From contig JALIZF010001809.1 in the NCBI GenBank assembly GCA_029948255.1, positions 434,001 to 498,000 on the forward strand: a stretch of DNA of 64,000 nt, written 5' to 3'. Below the pieces are notes generated by a model. It had not been told where the DNA came from. It saw only the letters and a program-made list of their open reading frames with translations, and searched no databases. A program made the position numbers and the translations under genes. Below are positions 36,802-49,415 of this stretch, piece by piece. The stretch's first letter is position 1. Every line of letters begins with the position of its first letter. The stretch comes from Telmatactis stephensoni (lineage: Eukaryota; Cnidaria; Anthozoa; Actiniaria; Isophelliidae).

Positions 36802-38513
36802 ATGCGCATTCCTTCAGCAGAGTGGTCAAAGATGGTTCTAAACTTGTATCGAAGTTTGCTTAGAGAAGGAAGAATGTTACGCTACACAGACCAGGGTTTT
36901 TATAGACGAGAAATAAGAAAGGAGTTTGAAAGACAGCGAGACGAAGTGGACGTCAATAAAATTAAAGATCACTACGAGGTATGCTAGTAACGAGGTATAT
37001 TTTAATGGCACATAATTATGCCTTTTAGGGTATAAAATCGGCATAATTTATGCGTACCTTTAGGGTCAATTTCAAAGCCCTCCATCATTAGCACCCCAGT
37101 ACCACTTTTGTAATGGAGTACCCTCCACCCCTACCACTTTGTAAGCGAGTACCCCCCGGTTTTGCCTCTTGGTGAGGCATTCTAAAGTTATTCCTGGTAA
37201 CACATATTATATAGTTGACAGATATATTGTAGGATATAAGATACAGTCAAGTGCAAAAGTTCTGTTGCTTATGAGTATAAAGAAATATATATCAAAGACA
37301 ACAGAAATTATGGGATAGCATCAATTTTTTTTTGTGAAACCCTGATACTAGGGAATGATATTTGAGGCTATCCAATAATTTCTAAGGCAGTCTAGGTATA
37401 TTATTTCTATATAGTCAAAAGGGAGAGAATTTTAATAGATATTTGTGTAGTTCCAGCCACAAACATGGCTACCGTGAAATCCCTCTATAGGCATATCGAT
37501 AATAAGGTTTTACCTTATATTCTTCTGCTGATGAAGCTTTATTCCAAAAACCTACAAACTAAAACAACAGACTGATGAGGCTAGACGGCAAAACATGTTT
37601 GTCAACAAAAGTGAAAGACTATAGCTGGTTCGTAAGCAGAAGAATATAAGGTAATAAAACCTAATTATTGATATGTCTAAAAGCATACAAGATTTCTTCA
37701 AATTGCTTTAATTCTCCAATATTCATGAAGAGTTTAGAAAAATGTCCAACATTTTGGCTTTGTTGTTCATTTGAGATCCCTAAAAGTCAGATTCCCACTT
37801 AAGTACCACCATCTGACTGCAAGCACCCTAAAAGCTACCAAATCCTGTGATTTTGACCTCTAAAAGGTTGCTACAATCATTCCATCAAAAATATATAGGA
37901 ATCCCCCTCAAAATTAGTCTCTTTCGCTTTTAGTGTGATGACACTGAAACTGGAGACTACTTCAAAATTAAATGCAAAAAATTTATGATGAATAGTTGGC
38001 AGGGTGGAAAAACGTTTAATAGCCTTTCATTATAAGGACACCATAGGTTTTTAAGGCTCAATATTTTGCATACAAGCCGTTTTAGACACAAAGAACAATA
38101 TATCAAATAATATCAAAATGTGGTGCATGCTTCTCTGAGATACAATGCCCTGTACACTTTGAGAGAGGTGACATTTTGATCAGCAGAAAAATCATTGTTT
38201 TAATAAATATCCCCACAAAGTTTTACTGTAATGTCACAAGGTTTTGTAAAAAAAAATTTCTGAAGCCAGTAAAAGTGTAGTAGTTACTGTTTTTCATGCT
38301 TCATTATCAGTTTATGAAAAAACTATGAAAACAGCTGCTTAGCTGTTTTGCCGCTGTCTGAATAGTTTCTTAGCTTATGAATTTATAAATTCAGATTTAT
38401 ATTTTTAAAGTGCTGTGATCAATGGTTGATTTAGTAACTGATTTCAACACGGACTTATCTTTTTTTAGAAAGGAGTCTATTTTATCAAGACAAAACTTGG
38501 AGGACTACAGTAA
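36802..38513 (+). CDS. LYR-motif mitochondrial microprotein, like the MIEF1 upstream-ORF product
   Basis: Two exons, 36802-36978 and 38469-38513 (donor GAG|GTATGC, acceptor TTTTTTTAG), encode 73 residues. Core: [18 protein letters not shown], then [13 protein letters not shown], ending [15 protein letters not shown]. The LYR tripeptide, downstream Phe and basic helices mark an LYR/Complex1_LYR protein. The closest match I recognise is the 70-residue microprotein encoded upstream of vertebrate MIEF1 (altMiD51), which works with mitochondrial ribosome assembly: both share LYR.LLR.GR.LRYTD..FY and the KG..F....G end. An in-frame Met at 36727 would add 25 residues; I prefer 36802 because it fits the family length. 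A poly(A) signal AATAAA lies at 38651-38656. No MiD49/51 coding sequence follows it within the window. Confidence 0.88.
37492..37675. mobile_element. MITE with CATATCGATAATAAGG termini
   Basis: CATATCGATAATAAGGTTTT and CCTTATATTCTTCTGC at the left are mirrored at the right end. The interior contains CTGATGAGGCTAGACGGC then AAAACATGT, reminiscent of but not matching a hammerhead core. It lies in the LYR gene intron. Confidence 0.75.
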
Positions 38514-40531
38514 CAGCTGGACTAAATGTGACTGAATACTTGACACACCATGTGACTAATGTTAGTCATCAAAGTACTAATTTGCTGCCCAGGTGATATG
38601 GACCTGTCTCTACCACACACAAAGCAAGGATACTTAATGTACCATTGAAGAATAAAGGTCATACTGATGTAATCCAGAGCTATCATCATTGAACTGCTTA
38701 AAACTATGAATGTACTTGATAATAATATACATACATGTCAATACAATATATCATGAATATGTAGATGGCGAAAGGTCAAGCCCCTCTGCTGAGATTTTGG
38801 GTTTCTGACTGTCAGAGGGTCTCAGTGTCTGATTCCTGAACCAATTAAACCAACATGGATGGGTAATGATAAGTTGATCATTGTGAATTTAATTATTAAA
38901 GAACTATCAAGAATGGAGTATTACATGGCGTAGGTTTAATTATAAATTTGGACATTTGAACACTTGTTGACATATATGCTTGACTGTACAAGTACTACTT
39001 GTCTTAGAAGAGTTTCATGGGTAAGACTCCAATTGATTATTTGTATCATGTTTATCATCCTGTAGATAAGTTTTCATCATTTCATCCAGCAGATAAGGGA
39101 TTATGAAATGCACAGAACTATCATAATTTATGGTAAATTCAGTAAGTATATTATTTCTCTAATTAACCCTTAGACTTGAGATTTGATTGCAAGAGCTCTA
39201 TTGTATGGCATGTTACCAACAGAACGTGTAAGTAGCACCATTACTTAACAGTGTATTCACTGCAACTACTAGAATACAAAGAAATTTTTTTGCATGATAA
39301 AAAAGGGGACAATTATTAAATTTGAAATCAGGTCTTTACCCTTGTTGTTATTTCACATCATCATTTAGTAAATCTCAGATTAATTAGATCAAATAAATTA
39401 ATCTTTTGAAAAGGTCACAAAAAGAATTCACCTGATATTATTTTTTGTAATATTAAGTTGCCATCAGGGCATTTCTGTCAGTATTAAATGACCTCAAACA
39501 GTTCTTCTGACAAATAAACATGATTACATTAGATTTGTACACAGGATATTTGGTCCCTTTTTATCACATTTCATATACTTATAGCTCATTATTCATGTGT
39601 TAGTTACTTACTTATTCGCCAATATTGCAGGTAATGAAGGTAATGAAGTAATATTGGACATTTGAGCCTGTGCATTATTCTGATATCATTGATTTTATTG
39701 ATAAATAACCTTTTTCTTGTTTATCCTTATTTGTAAATTTTCCTTTCACATTTATCCCCTTATCTATTTTCTCAATTTTAGTTTGTTTCCATAATATGCA
39801 TAATTCCTTTATTTCATTTCCTTGTGTTAGCTGCATATTAATTCCTATAATTTTTCTGTTCTCTTTGAAACCCAAACAATGGGTAATGCGAGGTTGAACT
39901 TACTTCATTGTTTGGAATTGATGGTAATCCCCATAATTGATCTAATTATGTCTGGAACTATGGTGTGGTGTATATTATACCTGTAGTACCTTCGAATGGA
40001 AACCGTCAAGATGGAAACAGCGCTTGAAATTCTGTATTGACACCACATCTGTATAAGTGTCAATATCCATCAAAAACATCAATCGCCTTTCAAATCATTA
40101 ATTGGAAGCGCTAACAAAGTTAACGCCAAATGACATTCAAAGGGTGCGAAAAATTTATGCAAATACGCGAATTACTATTGTTTCCCCTCCGCGCACCCAA
40201 ATGAACAACGGCGCGTTCCGTAATCAGATTCATGTTTCTTGCTTATGGCGTTTGAAGTCAGCCCATGATTTAATGGATTTGAAAATAATTCTAGAAGGAC
40301 TAAAGCACAAAGAACCTTAACCTAAAACTTGTTTACTCTGGAATATAAGGCTAAATCCCTTGGCAAAGAATACACGCTTATTTCATGCTTATATTAACAC
40401 CACCTTTGAAGAATTCCAATTTTGATCAAAACGGAATAAGTTGAAATCCGGTATTAGGCAAAAATAGTAATGCTCTCATTTCCCTAACAACAATCACAAT
40501 GACAGCGTTTTCTTTCATGCTGAAATTTTAA

Positions 40532-40687
40532 AGGTATAGGTGACGTCTGGAGATATTTGAGTGTCAGTTGGTATGTTTCCGTTCCTGATGATCAGGAAGT
40601 GGACTCTCCCAACTATGAGATTGACCCGGTCAAAGTCAAGCGACAGTTTGCGGAGTCGTGTCGCCCGATTGCATCTCACGACTGTTA
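40532..40687 (+). other. possible orphan terminal exon, product unknown
   Basis: Read from an acceptor-like TTTTAAAG, the frame gives GDVWRYLSVSWYVSVPDDQE, then VDSPNYEIDPVKVKRQF and a stop at 40685-40687. The composition looks protein-like, but I recognise no family and find no partner exon. Confidence 0.2.
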
Positions 40688-43330
40688 GCTCCATACATTC
40701 AATGAGAAATATAACTGTTTTTCATGTTCTAACGACTTATGGCTTGACTGAAAATGGCTCATAGAATACCCAAGGTATGTAGATTTCACATGGAATGGTT
40801 CGTGCGTTGTTCAGTTTGTTCATTTCATGAAATTTTGTCTCGTGTAAGTTTACTGGTAAAACTCGCCAACACGTTCTAGATTCTTCGCAATTTGAACAAC
40901 TCTTTTCTTTTGCTCTCATCTATTGTTTAAAAAAACACAGCAGTTAAGCGTAGTTTTATTTAATCGAGACTACGAACGATCAATCAGATCATTTCTGATA
41001 AAGCGTAGTGAATAATGAATTTAACCAAACGAGATAGGAGTCGCGAAGAAAGTCAGTGTTGACAGTTGTACTGTTTGTTGTACAATTTGAGAAGCTTTGA
41101 TGTCGCTTAAAAACTCGATAAATTGCCAAATTGGTTCTTTGTTTACAGTTGTACTATTTCGGTTTTATGTGGTTTAAAAGAGTTCTTGGAGTTTGTGGTG
41201 TTTGTGTGAAGGCGTTCGCGCATGATATATTCTGTCTGACGAAATTCTAATTGGCTAAATTCTAATTGAGTTTTAAAAGTAAACTGTGAAGTACTAGATT
41301 TCTCAAGAACGGAAATGATAATAATAAGATTTTTTTCTTAATTGCTCATAATCTTGTTTATGCTCGAAGACTGAAAACTTTTCAATCAAAATCCTAAAAC
41401 TCATCATATTGACTTCTTATCTTATAATTTTACTTTTTAAAATGCGCAAATTTGCCATCTATAAATACAAGACCAGTTTGTATATTTTACACTGTCTTGA
41501 CACCAAATATTAGACCTTTTTGTCAAGTTGAAACATCCGTCTCTTGTTTTGTACTTTCTTTTCGAATGAAATTGATGTAATTAAGCTACTTCCTTATTGG
41601 TCATGCGAGATTGTACGTTGCAGTGGTTGGCAGTTATGTTTCCATTCCTTTTCATAACAACTGAAAAGAAGGAATTCATGCTTTCAAAAAAATCTATTTA
41701 AAGATTAAACGATCGATTCTCGTAGCTAATCAAAACGTTCACTTTTTGTTATTTTTTCTTCAACGTATTTTAATACAGCATACGCATCAGTGTTGGCAGC
41801 TGGTTTGATAAATTAGTTCCTGTTGCTTAGTAACAGTACATTAAGAATTTTGAATGGATTATTTTTCATTTAAAATGAAACCAACAAAAACTAATTATAG
41901 TGTAAAGTTCTGAGTCTTCACCTTGCTTATTGGTCTAACAGAGGAAACTTTAGAAGTGCTATTAGAGTTTAATTTCTTTTAACACTTTAAGTCTAGATCC
42001 TCCCTTTCCATTACTTACATAGAAGAATTAGGAGATCAAATGTAGCTTATTGAAGAGTGCATTACTGTGTTTTGATAACTATTAAAAGCTTAGTACTTAT
42101 AAATGCTATCAATTAATTCACCTACTATATACGCATGACATGCATAACATGGATTTCCATAGTTACAGCTGTATGATTAGCTTTTTAGGGGCTTGTTTTA
42201 GCTTACTAAAATATTCATGCATGACAACCAGTAGTTCTGTTATCTGTATTATCAATAACCATTCATTTATCACCTTGCTTGCTGAATAAAGCCTTGTAAT
42301 AATTTATAAGCCTGTGGTCTCCAAAAATAGAGGCTTCTTTTGAAATGCAAATAAAAAGCTTTGAGTTAAGCTTGTAAATAGTTTGAATATAGCCAAACGT
42401 ACTGTTGGGTCAGTATCTTGTAATTACATTCAGAGGTCAGCTTTGCTTTCTCTTGAAAGATATATCTTTGGCCAGCTCCATAGATTGTTGACAGAGTAAT
42501 CAGTTAATCTTAAGGTACTTTTTTCATTTGTATATCAGTACATACTCTGCATACAGACTATCATTTGCTAAGGTGACAGATGATGTCTAGTGAGGTCAAA
42601 CTAGAGTAGGTATATTTAACTTGATAAATGCATTAGCAAGTGAAGGTAAGACAAATATTGATATTTAGTGCTATATTTACAGTAATTCCTGCTAAAAAAA
42701 GAATGAAAAAACAGATTTTAGAGATTAGAGTTAGATCTTTATTAATAAACAGAAGAGTTTCCTTAATTGTGTTACAATATTGTAGGTCACATAAATTTGA
42801 AAATGAAAGTTAAAATGATCTATTTGTAGCATCATTTAAGAAACTCTTCCATGTTGCAATTTGGAATCTTTTGAGATTCATTTAAATCAATATTTTTCTC
42901 ATCTCTGGAAATAGGTCTGAAAATAACTTCAGGATCAAATATTCCATGAAATATTAGTTCTGCTGATTGGTTGGCTGTAACAACTTTACACTGTTTTGCA
43001 AATGATCATTAATATCTAGTGATTCATGCGAGTTACCCAGATCTGACCTCGATCCATGTTTGCCATCCACCTTGAGGTTCCTTGAGTGCATTTGCATAAG
43101 CTCTGCCCCCTTCTAATCATTTTATAAATCTTTGAAATCCTTAAAAACTTTTACTATTCTATGGTCTATCCCCATCTGACATTGGTAGCTGGTGTAGCCT
43201 GGAGACACACTTATCAAAGTACCATCAATCCTTTGTTTATTTAATTTACAAAAAAAGTGTTACTTTGCATCTTATGACGTTAATATTGACTTTAATGCTC
43301 ACACCAATCCTATCTTTATATTAGCCTAAA

Positions 43331-43645
43331 TATTTTGAAAATGAACGATCTCATTAAACTCCAGACTGCACTGTTTATTTATGAGTACTTTTCCAACAAC
43401 TTGCCTGTCATTTGAATCTTTCTTCAACTCTGTCAATCACAGACATTCCTATAATACTAGATTCACCTCTAGATCAACTTACAGCTTACCTAGAGCCAGC
43501 ACGAACTATGGTAAATTTAATATCAAGTTTTCAGGTGCTAAAATATGGAATGACATTGATGAACCTTTTTAAAAAAGTGAGCAAAGAAAATTTCAAATCA
43601 AAATTTAAAGATCAATTAATCTTAAATCTTAATAACTCCACATGA
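43331..43645 (+). pseudogene. LINE reverse-transcriptase C-terminal remnant
   Basis: Across frameshifts it reads LKMNDLIKLQTALFIYEY, FESFFNSVNHRHSYNTR, then GAKIWNDIDEPFKK and FKSKFKDQLI. The NHRHSYNTR and GAKIWN stretches are typical of the end of non-LTR retrotransposon ORF2 proteins in invertebrates. At least two frame changes make it dead; only the 3' end is present, as with 5'-truncated LINE copies. Confidence 0.8.
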
Positions 43646-44279
43646 ATTATATTTATTTATTATAAGCTAAGTCTAGTTTTCAACCTTGTACTAAACATAT
43701 ACTCTGATCCTTTCTTGAAGTCTCTTTTAAACAGCTTTTTTGTCCCACTCTCTATAATTACTCTGCTATTTATATTCTGTATATACCTCTATAATTATAG
43801 TATCCAGATATTGTGAAATTTTACTATGAATGCTTGTTATGCCGTATATTAAATTTTATATTTGATGATATTTGAGCCATCTACCTTGGCTAGCCCAATG
43901 TGTTATAATATTATAGATGGCTTGCATCTAAAAGCTTGTATAATGTCTGTATTGCACTATATGTAAATAGTTTTTAAAAATCGTGATGCTAGATAAAATA
44001 TGTATGTATGGCAGATCAGAAAAACCCAAATTCAACTAAAAGTTTGCATGAATTCGTTGTTGGTCGCAATGCAAACATTTTCACAGGAATAACCTAATTA
44101 AATTAATACACAGGGGAGTGTTAGATGGCTCTGTTTCTTCAGGCTCAAGCTTGGTCTACAGTTTGTTGTATAAGGAGCTGAAAATAATTTTGAGAATTTC
44201 CTGCCACTTGCAGAAATCAAGATGTTCTTGTATCTGTAGAAATCTAAAGCATGAATCAATATAGTCTATGTAAAAGCCC

Positions 44280-44350
44280 AATTAGCACTAATCCAGGATT
44301 AACTCTTTAAGGAAACCTTTGGTTTTAATCCTAGATTAGCACTCATCAGG
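44280..44350. repeat. partial GGTTGTTCGAA-family element
   Basis: CACTAATCCAGGATTAACTC and AATCCTAGATTAGCACT form the inner inverted core of the family; the outer ends are missing. Confidence 0.6.
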
Positions 44351-44563
44351 CTCTCAGTATCTCTGGGTCCGTTGAGCACCTTGAAAGTTTGAGGACTAGC
44401 CAAAACGAAAAGTTTTCAAATAGAACATTTTACTAAGTAGCGCAGAAACACCGTCTCCACGGTCCCTGTATCTGGCCTGTGAAGACAAAATCTTTCTAAT
44501 GAATCTGAGGCAAGATAATTCACTTGTCTAATGAATGATACAATTTTCCCCTCTGTTTTTCAG

Positions 44564-47323
44564 ATGAATCTTTTTATCCTTACAATATTAGCTATGGCAG
44601 CTGTGCTTAATGCTGCTAACAGTACAACTCCTACAACTACAGTGGTTCCTACCAATGAGACAATAACAGAGCACCAGTCTTTAAGGTGCCCCAATTTCAA
44701 GGTGTATGCCGTCAACAATACACTCAATATTCCATACACAGTGACATGCTGTTTGGGGATTATTTTTGCCTTTTATCTTGTTATTGCAGGTACAGTGTTT
44801 GATTTGCAGTTTATACCTTAGGCTAATATTTTTCAATGAAAACTTACAAGCCTTTTCATAGGCATTTTGTTTTTTGTTTTTTGTTTTTGTTTGTTTTACT
44901 TTTGTGTAATAATGACCATTTTCATTTACTGGCTCATTTATTCATTTATTTATTCATTCATTCACTCACCCTAATTCTCTAGTCTTTGATTTCCTTCCTT
45001 CCTTTTTTAATTTCTTTCTGTCTTTCTTAACTTCTTTCTTTCTTAATTTCTCTCTTTCTTTTAGTTTCTTTTTCCCTCCTTTCTTTTTCTTCCTCCCTTT
45101 TTTCTTCCCTCCTTTCTTTCTTCTCATGTGTTTACAAAATTCTAATTCATTGTTTTGGGTCTTCTTTATTCTTTACAGGTTACAGATGCTTCAAAGTCAG
45201 CTTGTTTTTAATGGGATTCATCTTTGCAACATTGATAACATTCATCATTCTCAACAACCATGTTGAGTTGCCATTGTGGGGCTTGATTGCCATATCCCTA
45301 GCAGTTGGATTATTCTGCGGCCTTCTTACCACTTTTGTCACCTATTGTGGCTTATTCTTGGGAGGATTCTCATTTGGATTTTTCATTGGTGTTTTTATTT
45401 TCTACATTGTGGGATTTTTTGCTCTTGTTCCAAGCAAATGGATTCCCTTTGGTCTTCTACTTGGCCTTAGCCTTATATTTGGAGTCTTATCACTGAAGTT
45501 CCAGAAACCCTTTTTTATTTTATCAACATCAATGCTTGGTGGAGTTCTGGCAGCTGGTGGGATTGATTATTTTGTGGAGGGATTTGTGTTGCTACAATAC
45601 ACTTGGGAGACAATAGTTGCCATTGATGGACAAAACATAACATGCTGGATAACATATGTAATCCTTGCTATCTGGCCATTTCTCTTTATTGTGGGATGCA
45701 TCATTCAGTTTGTGAAAACAGGAAGAAAGTTTAACCACTTGGAAGGTTAGTTTCAGCAATATTGATAGGTTAAACTTGAGGCAACATTACTGGCTCCACA
45801 TTATTAATAATTTGGGGTCCCAAGACTCCCTCAGGGGCCTTTATATATGCTTTTGAATCCATCTGTACACCCCTCCACCCCACCTTTCATGGGCATTTAC
45901 TCCATGGTAGGTGTATAACAAGTGGTCAAATTGATGGACGCTAGGTGGTGGAATGTGCAAAGGTTGCCATGGTTACAATTGCCTTGGTTACAATATTGCC
46001 AAATTTCCTAACTGGGCATTATCTCTTGCTAACAACCCTGTGAAAGGCAAACATTCTTTCACTTCCCTTTGTTCTTCTGCTTTCCACAGAATGCCCATCC
46101 AAAGTTCCTGATTAAGGAAACAATTGTCTAGTATATCTAAAGATTTCTTTGCTTTTATTTCTACAGGAAAAAACAGTATTACTTTGCAAGGTGAAGATAA
46201 AGCCATGCAAAGATATCGCAGCTTGAATATGAATGGTGATGTTGTTGCAAAGGTATAAACTAAGTAACTTAAAACATGCTATAATTTAGGGTTTACAAGA
46301 AAGCACTTTGATATGACTTTTCATTCAAATTTTTTATTGGGTAAAATGTTCTTGCAACAAAAAAGTCTGCAACATCTTATTGATTCAAGTTGGACATAAA
46401 AAACGTTGTGCCGCACAGTATTCTTCAGAATACAACTACTGGTATCTTAATGTGCACCAGTTAATTACATGATTGTACGTTTTTGGACAAAATACTTTTA
46501 TGTAACAAGGGCTATGACATTAATAGGCACTTTGCAAGTGCTGGCTATGTTAAATTTGGTGCTTATTAATTATTACTGGAGAATCTCAATTGACTGCCGC
46601 CCGGTTGGCTCAGTTTCGATTCCCCAGCCGCACAAACACTCAGGGTCTTAAAATAATTGAGGAGTTGACGCCTCTGTAGTTATATCTGCAAATGGTTAGA
46701 TCTTCAAGTCTTCTTGGATTTATAAGGAAATTAAACCATAGGCCGTATCTCTCCACACTTCACAACTTACATCAGAAAGATGTCAAAGAATCCACACCAC
46801 TATTTGGGGAGTGTAGGCCATGAAGTTGCCGGTGGTGTGGTCTGGGCTTATTTCATACCAGCATTGAGGTTGGCTTGAGATAATCATTTGTAAGAGGGCT
46901 ACTAGTGAATGCGACCTCGTACTACTGATACAGCTAGTAGTCCACTAGATGAGATAATCATTTACATGTATAAGAGGGCTACTAGTGAATGCGACCTCGT
47001 ACTACTGATACAACTAGTAGCCCACTAGATGAATCCAAGTGCTGGGACAGGAAAACCAAACCAAACCAAACCAAACCACTGTATGTTCTTCAAATTTAAA
47101 TGCCTGGAGATATGCCGACAGGCAGACAGACAGATGTACTGGTTTATTAAAAGCGACATCACAGAAATGTTTGAATACTGAATTACATAACAAATATTAC
47201 AAAATAATGACAACTCCACCACCACCATCCCATCCAGAGTAACTAATAAATTATTCATACTGTCTATTTATATTTCAGACATATTATCAAGGAGAAGACC
47301 CAGGAAAAGCAACAGAAGTGTAG
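44564..47323 (+). CDS. TMEM198: TMEM198-family multi-pass membrane protein
   Basis: Exons 44564-44789, 45179-45745, 46167-46252 and 47279-47323 encode 307 residues. The start Met follows the acceptor CTGTTTTTCAG directly, so the 5' UTR is spliced. It has an N-terminal signal peptide (MNLFILTILAMAAV...), then a Thr-rich ectodomain with N-glycosylation sites (NST, NET, NNT). About seven hydrophobic helices follow, rich in Gly and Phe (for example FLMGFIFATLITFIIL, LFLGGFSFGFFIGVFIFYIV), followed by a hydrophilic tail. This is the TM7S3/TM198-like domain. In vertebrates TMEM198 promotes Wnt signalling through LRP6; the role here is inferred. Intron 1 has a pyrimidine-rich stretch (44930-45178). 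The 3' UTR likely runs to AATAAA at 48867-48872. Confidence 0.9.
44930..45125. repeat. low-complexity CATT then TTTC tract
   Basis: Imperfect CATT repeats, then a long pyrimidine-rich run (TTTCTTTC, CCTTCC), lie in TMEM198 intron 1 upstream of exon 2. Confidence 0.85.
46594..47080 (+). mobile_element. tRNA-derived SINE with deleted anticodon arm and (CCAAA)n tail
   Basis: The A-box-like CGGTTGGCTCAG is joined directly to the B-box-like TTTCGATTCCCC, so the anticodon region is missing. A unique body follows (CACAAACACTCAGGGTCTT). The tail is AAACCAAACCAAACC at 47052-47077. Inside, a 74-80 bp unit starting GAGATAATCATTT is duplicated (46877 and 46951). It lies in TMEM198 intron 3. Confidence 0.75.
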
Positions 47324-48873
47324 CACACTTGAGGAAATCTACTAGGAATACCTTGATAGCAACGTAAAGGAATTCATGCACCAAAATGTGAATTGGTTTG
47401 AGATTGGATGACATACCATTATAGTTCATTACAAGGCAGAAAGAAAGCCGAAATGTTAGGATATCAGTGACATTCATCATTATTAATTGTTGCATTCATG
47501 AGGTTTTGGTTGGAAAGGATTTCATAACTGGAATTTCCATTTTGTTAAAAAATGCCATTGAAACAATTATCCATTGACGATACAATTCAACCATAAACAT
47601 TTTTCAGTGAACTCCACAATCAATCAATCAATGATTATAATAAACTGAATTAGTAGTCTTAATAACCTATCATAGAAGGATGAAGACTAGTTTTAAAGTT
47701 CGACCAATGTAAGCAAAAGAATGGACATTTACAACTTAAGTTGGAAGACTTAATTATTTTATAGACTGATTTCGTAACTTGATGTTTTACTCTGAATCTT
47801 TAATTTGAATCCTATGCATGTACAAAAAGCAGAAGCTGCAACATACAGAATGGAACATATGAAGATGTTACAGATATTATTGCATCTAATCTCATATCAG
47901 GAGTAATATTTTATTGTTAGTTTTTATCATGGTTTAGATCTAACTCATACAGCTCATGATCAATGTTAACTCTTTATAAGACTTCTAGAATTTTCACTAG
48001 TAATTTTACAAGTTTAAAAGTTTATTTTAGTAAAAACTATTATTTGTTGAAAGTTTTATTTTGTAGATGTTCCTATTTTTGTATTTGCACTGTTATTTTA
48101 GATTTATTTTCATGATTCAATACTGTATGAGTACTAATTGAATTACTGTATTTTATAATAATTTTATACCATGCTATAACTTCTCAAGATTCTTAGGCTG
48201 AGAAAATTGATGGTTCTCATCTAGTTCCATCTCTTCAAGATCATATAATTATATGTTGTTGTTTTTTTCCGGGTCTTTCTTGGTGTTGCAAAATGTATTG
48301 TTTTCCGAGTTCAAGTTCTTTGTATTACAGGGCATTGTTTCATTCAAAGTTCTTTGTTTTCGGCTATCATGCTTCAGGTGCCTTGCAACACCAAGAAAGA
48401 GCCCCTTTTTCTCAAGCTACAAAATTGTACAGAGCATGATTAAGTGTAGGCAAAAAAAAACCTCTGATTCAGCTTTGACAATGCAATGAAACCTACAAAT
48501 ACCATGCAGACACAATATCACAGCAAATTACAGCAAAAATTGTTGACTGTGCATCGCAACACAATTTTACTTTCAACTTCAGTTAGACTGTTATTAATCC
48601 AACAATCAGCATTTTTCATTTATCCAGCTATCATTCTTTGGTATGAATTTGTGCAAAGTATTACCAAATTGAATAACCTCTATCCATAGGCCTGGGATGA
48701 ATGACAGATCAGAAAACAAAAATCTAACTGACAATATTTTAGACAAACAATGCCTGGGTATATGCAACAATTTGTGCTCTAATGCAATTATAAATGGTGC
48801 ATTGTTGTAGCTAATACATCATTATTTTAGAACATTAGATTTGTAAATAGACAAATGTTAATAATGAATAAAA
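47324..48873 (+). other. TMEM198: TMEM198 3' untranslated region (probable)
   Basis: It is AT-rich and non-coding and ends at AATAAA 48867-48872, the first good signal for a long 3' UTR. Short ORFs at 48253-48689 have no support. Confidence 0.5.
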
Positions 48874-48968
48874 TCAAAACAAGGTGAGTATATGTGCTGT
48901 TGGACTCTGGGAAATGGTCATTCACCAGTTAAGCCCAAAATGGTACATGGAAAATCTGTCGATTAGAC

Positions 48969-49168
48969 GTATTGTGTAGTTCCAAAAAATATCCATACCC
49001 CCACCATGGAGGGAATTGGAAATTCTGAAGAGGAGGGGGGTCAAATAAAGAAAAAAATTACAGAGCTTGTATGGAAGAAAATTGGAAGTTCCAGGGGGTG
49101 GGTGGGGGAGGGGTGCATTTACAAATTCTCTCCATGGTGGGGGTATGGATATTTTCTGGAACCACACA
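48969..49168. mobile_element. MITE with TGTAGTTCCAAAAAATATCC termini
   Basis: The left arm (AAAAAATATCCATACCCCCA, CCATGGAGGGA) is mirrored at the right (TGGGGGTATGGATATTTTCT). The centre is G-rich. Confidence 0.8.
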
Positions 49169-49415
49169 TGTTTTCAATCAGCTGATAAAAGCCCTTGAAT
49201 CTCATTATCTAGCTTCAAATGACAGGCCAACGTGTTCTCAACCATACTATTCTATTGAAATTTTGTCATTCAGCTGAGAAAAAGTGTTCCAAAAAACAAA
49301 TATATATGACATCTATTGCAAACAGGCAATAATAAATTACATTTTTGTATTGTGTTAGAAAGATTGCATGATAAAACTAAGTTTTGACCATGAGTTTCAC
49401 AGCACTTTAATCTAA

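Larger units (their letters stand above)
38514..44563. other. long AT-rich interval between the LYR gene and TMEM198
   Basis: It holds the LYR-gene poly(A) signal, a LINE tail (43331-43645), an interspersed repeat (44280-44350), and a possible coding scrap at 40532-40687. The rest shows no gene I can support. An untranslated first exon of TMEM198 should lie somewhere here, because its start codon sits directly at a splice acceptor. Confidence 0.5.

Noticed and set aside
37571..37606. Second hammerhead-like motif (CTGATGA, GGCTAGACGGC, AAAACATGT)
   Set aside because: Stem II does not pair (GGC with GGC), G12 is missing and stem I fails. At most it is a decayed relative of the 21.2-kb motif.
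44531..44563. Upstream Met for TMEM198 (MNDTIFPSVFQ...)
   Set aside because: These codons coincide with a pyrimidine tract and CAG acceptor, so they are intron. The signal peptide starts at 44564.
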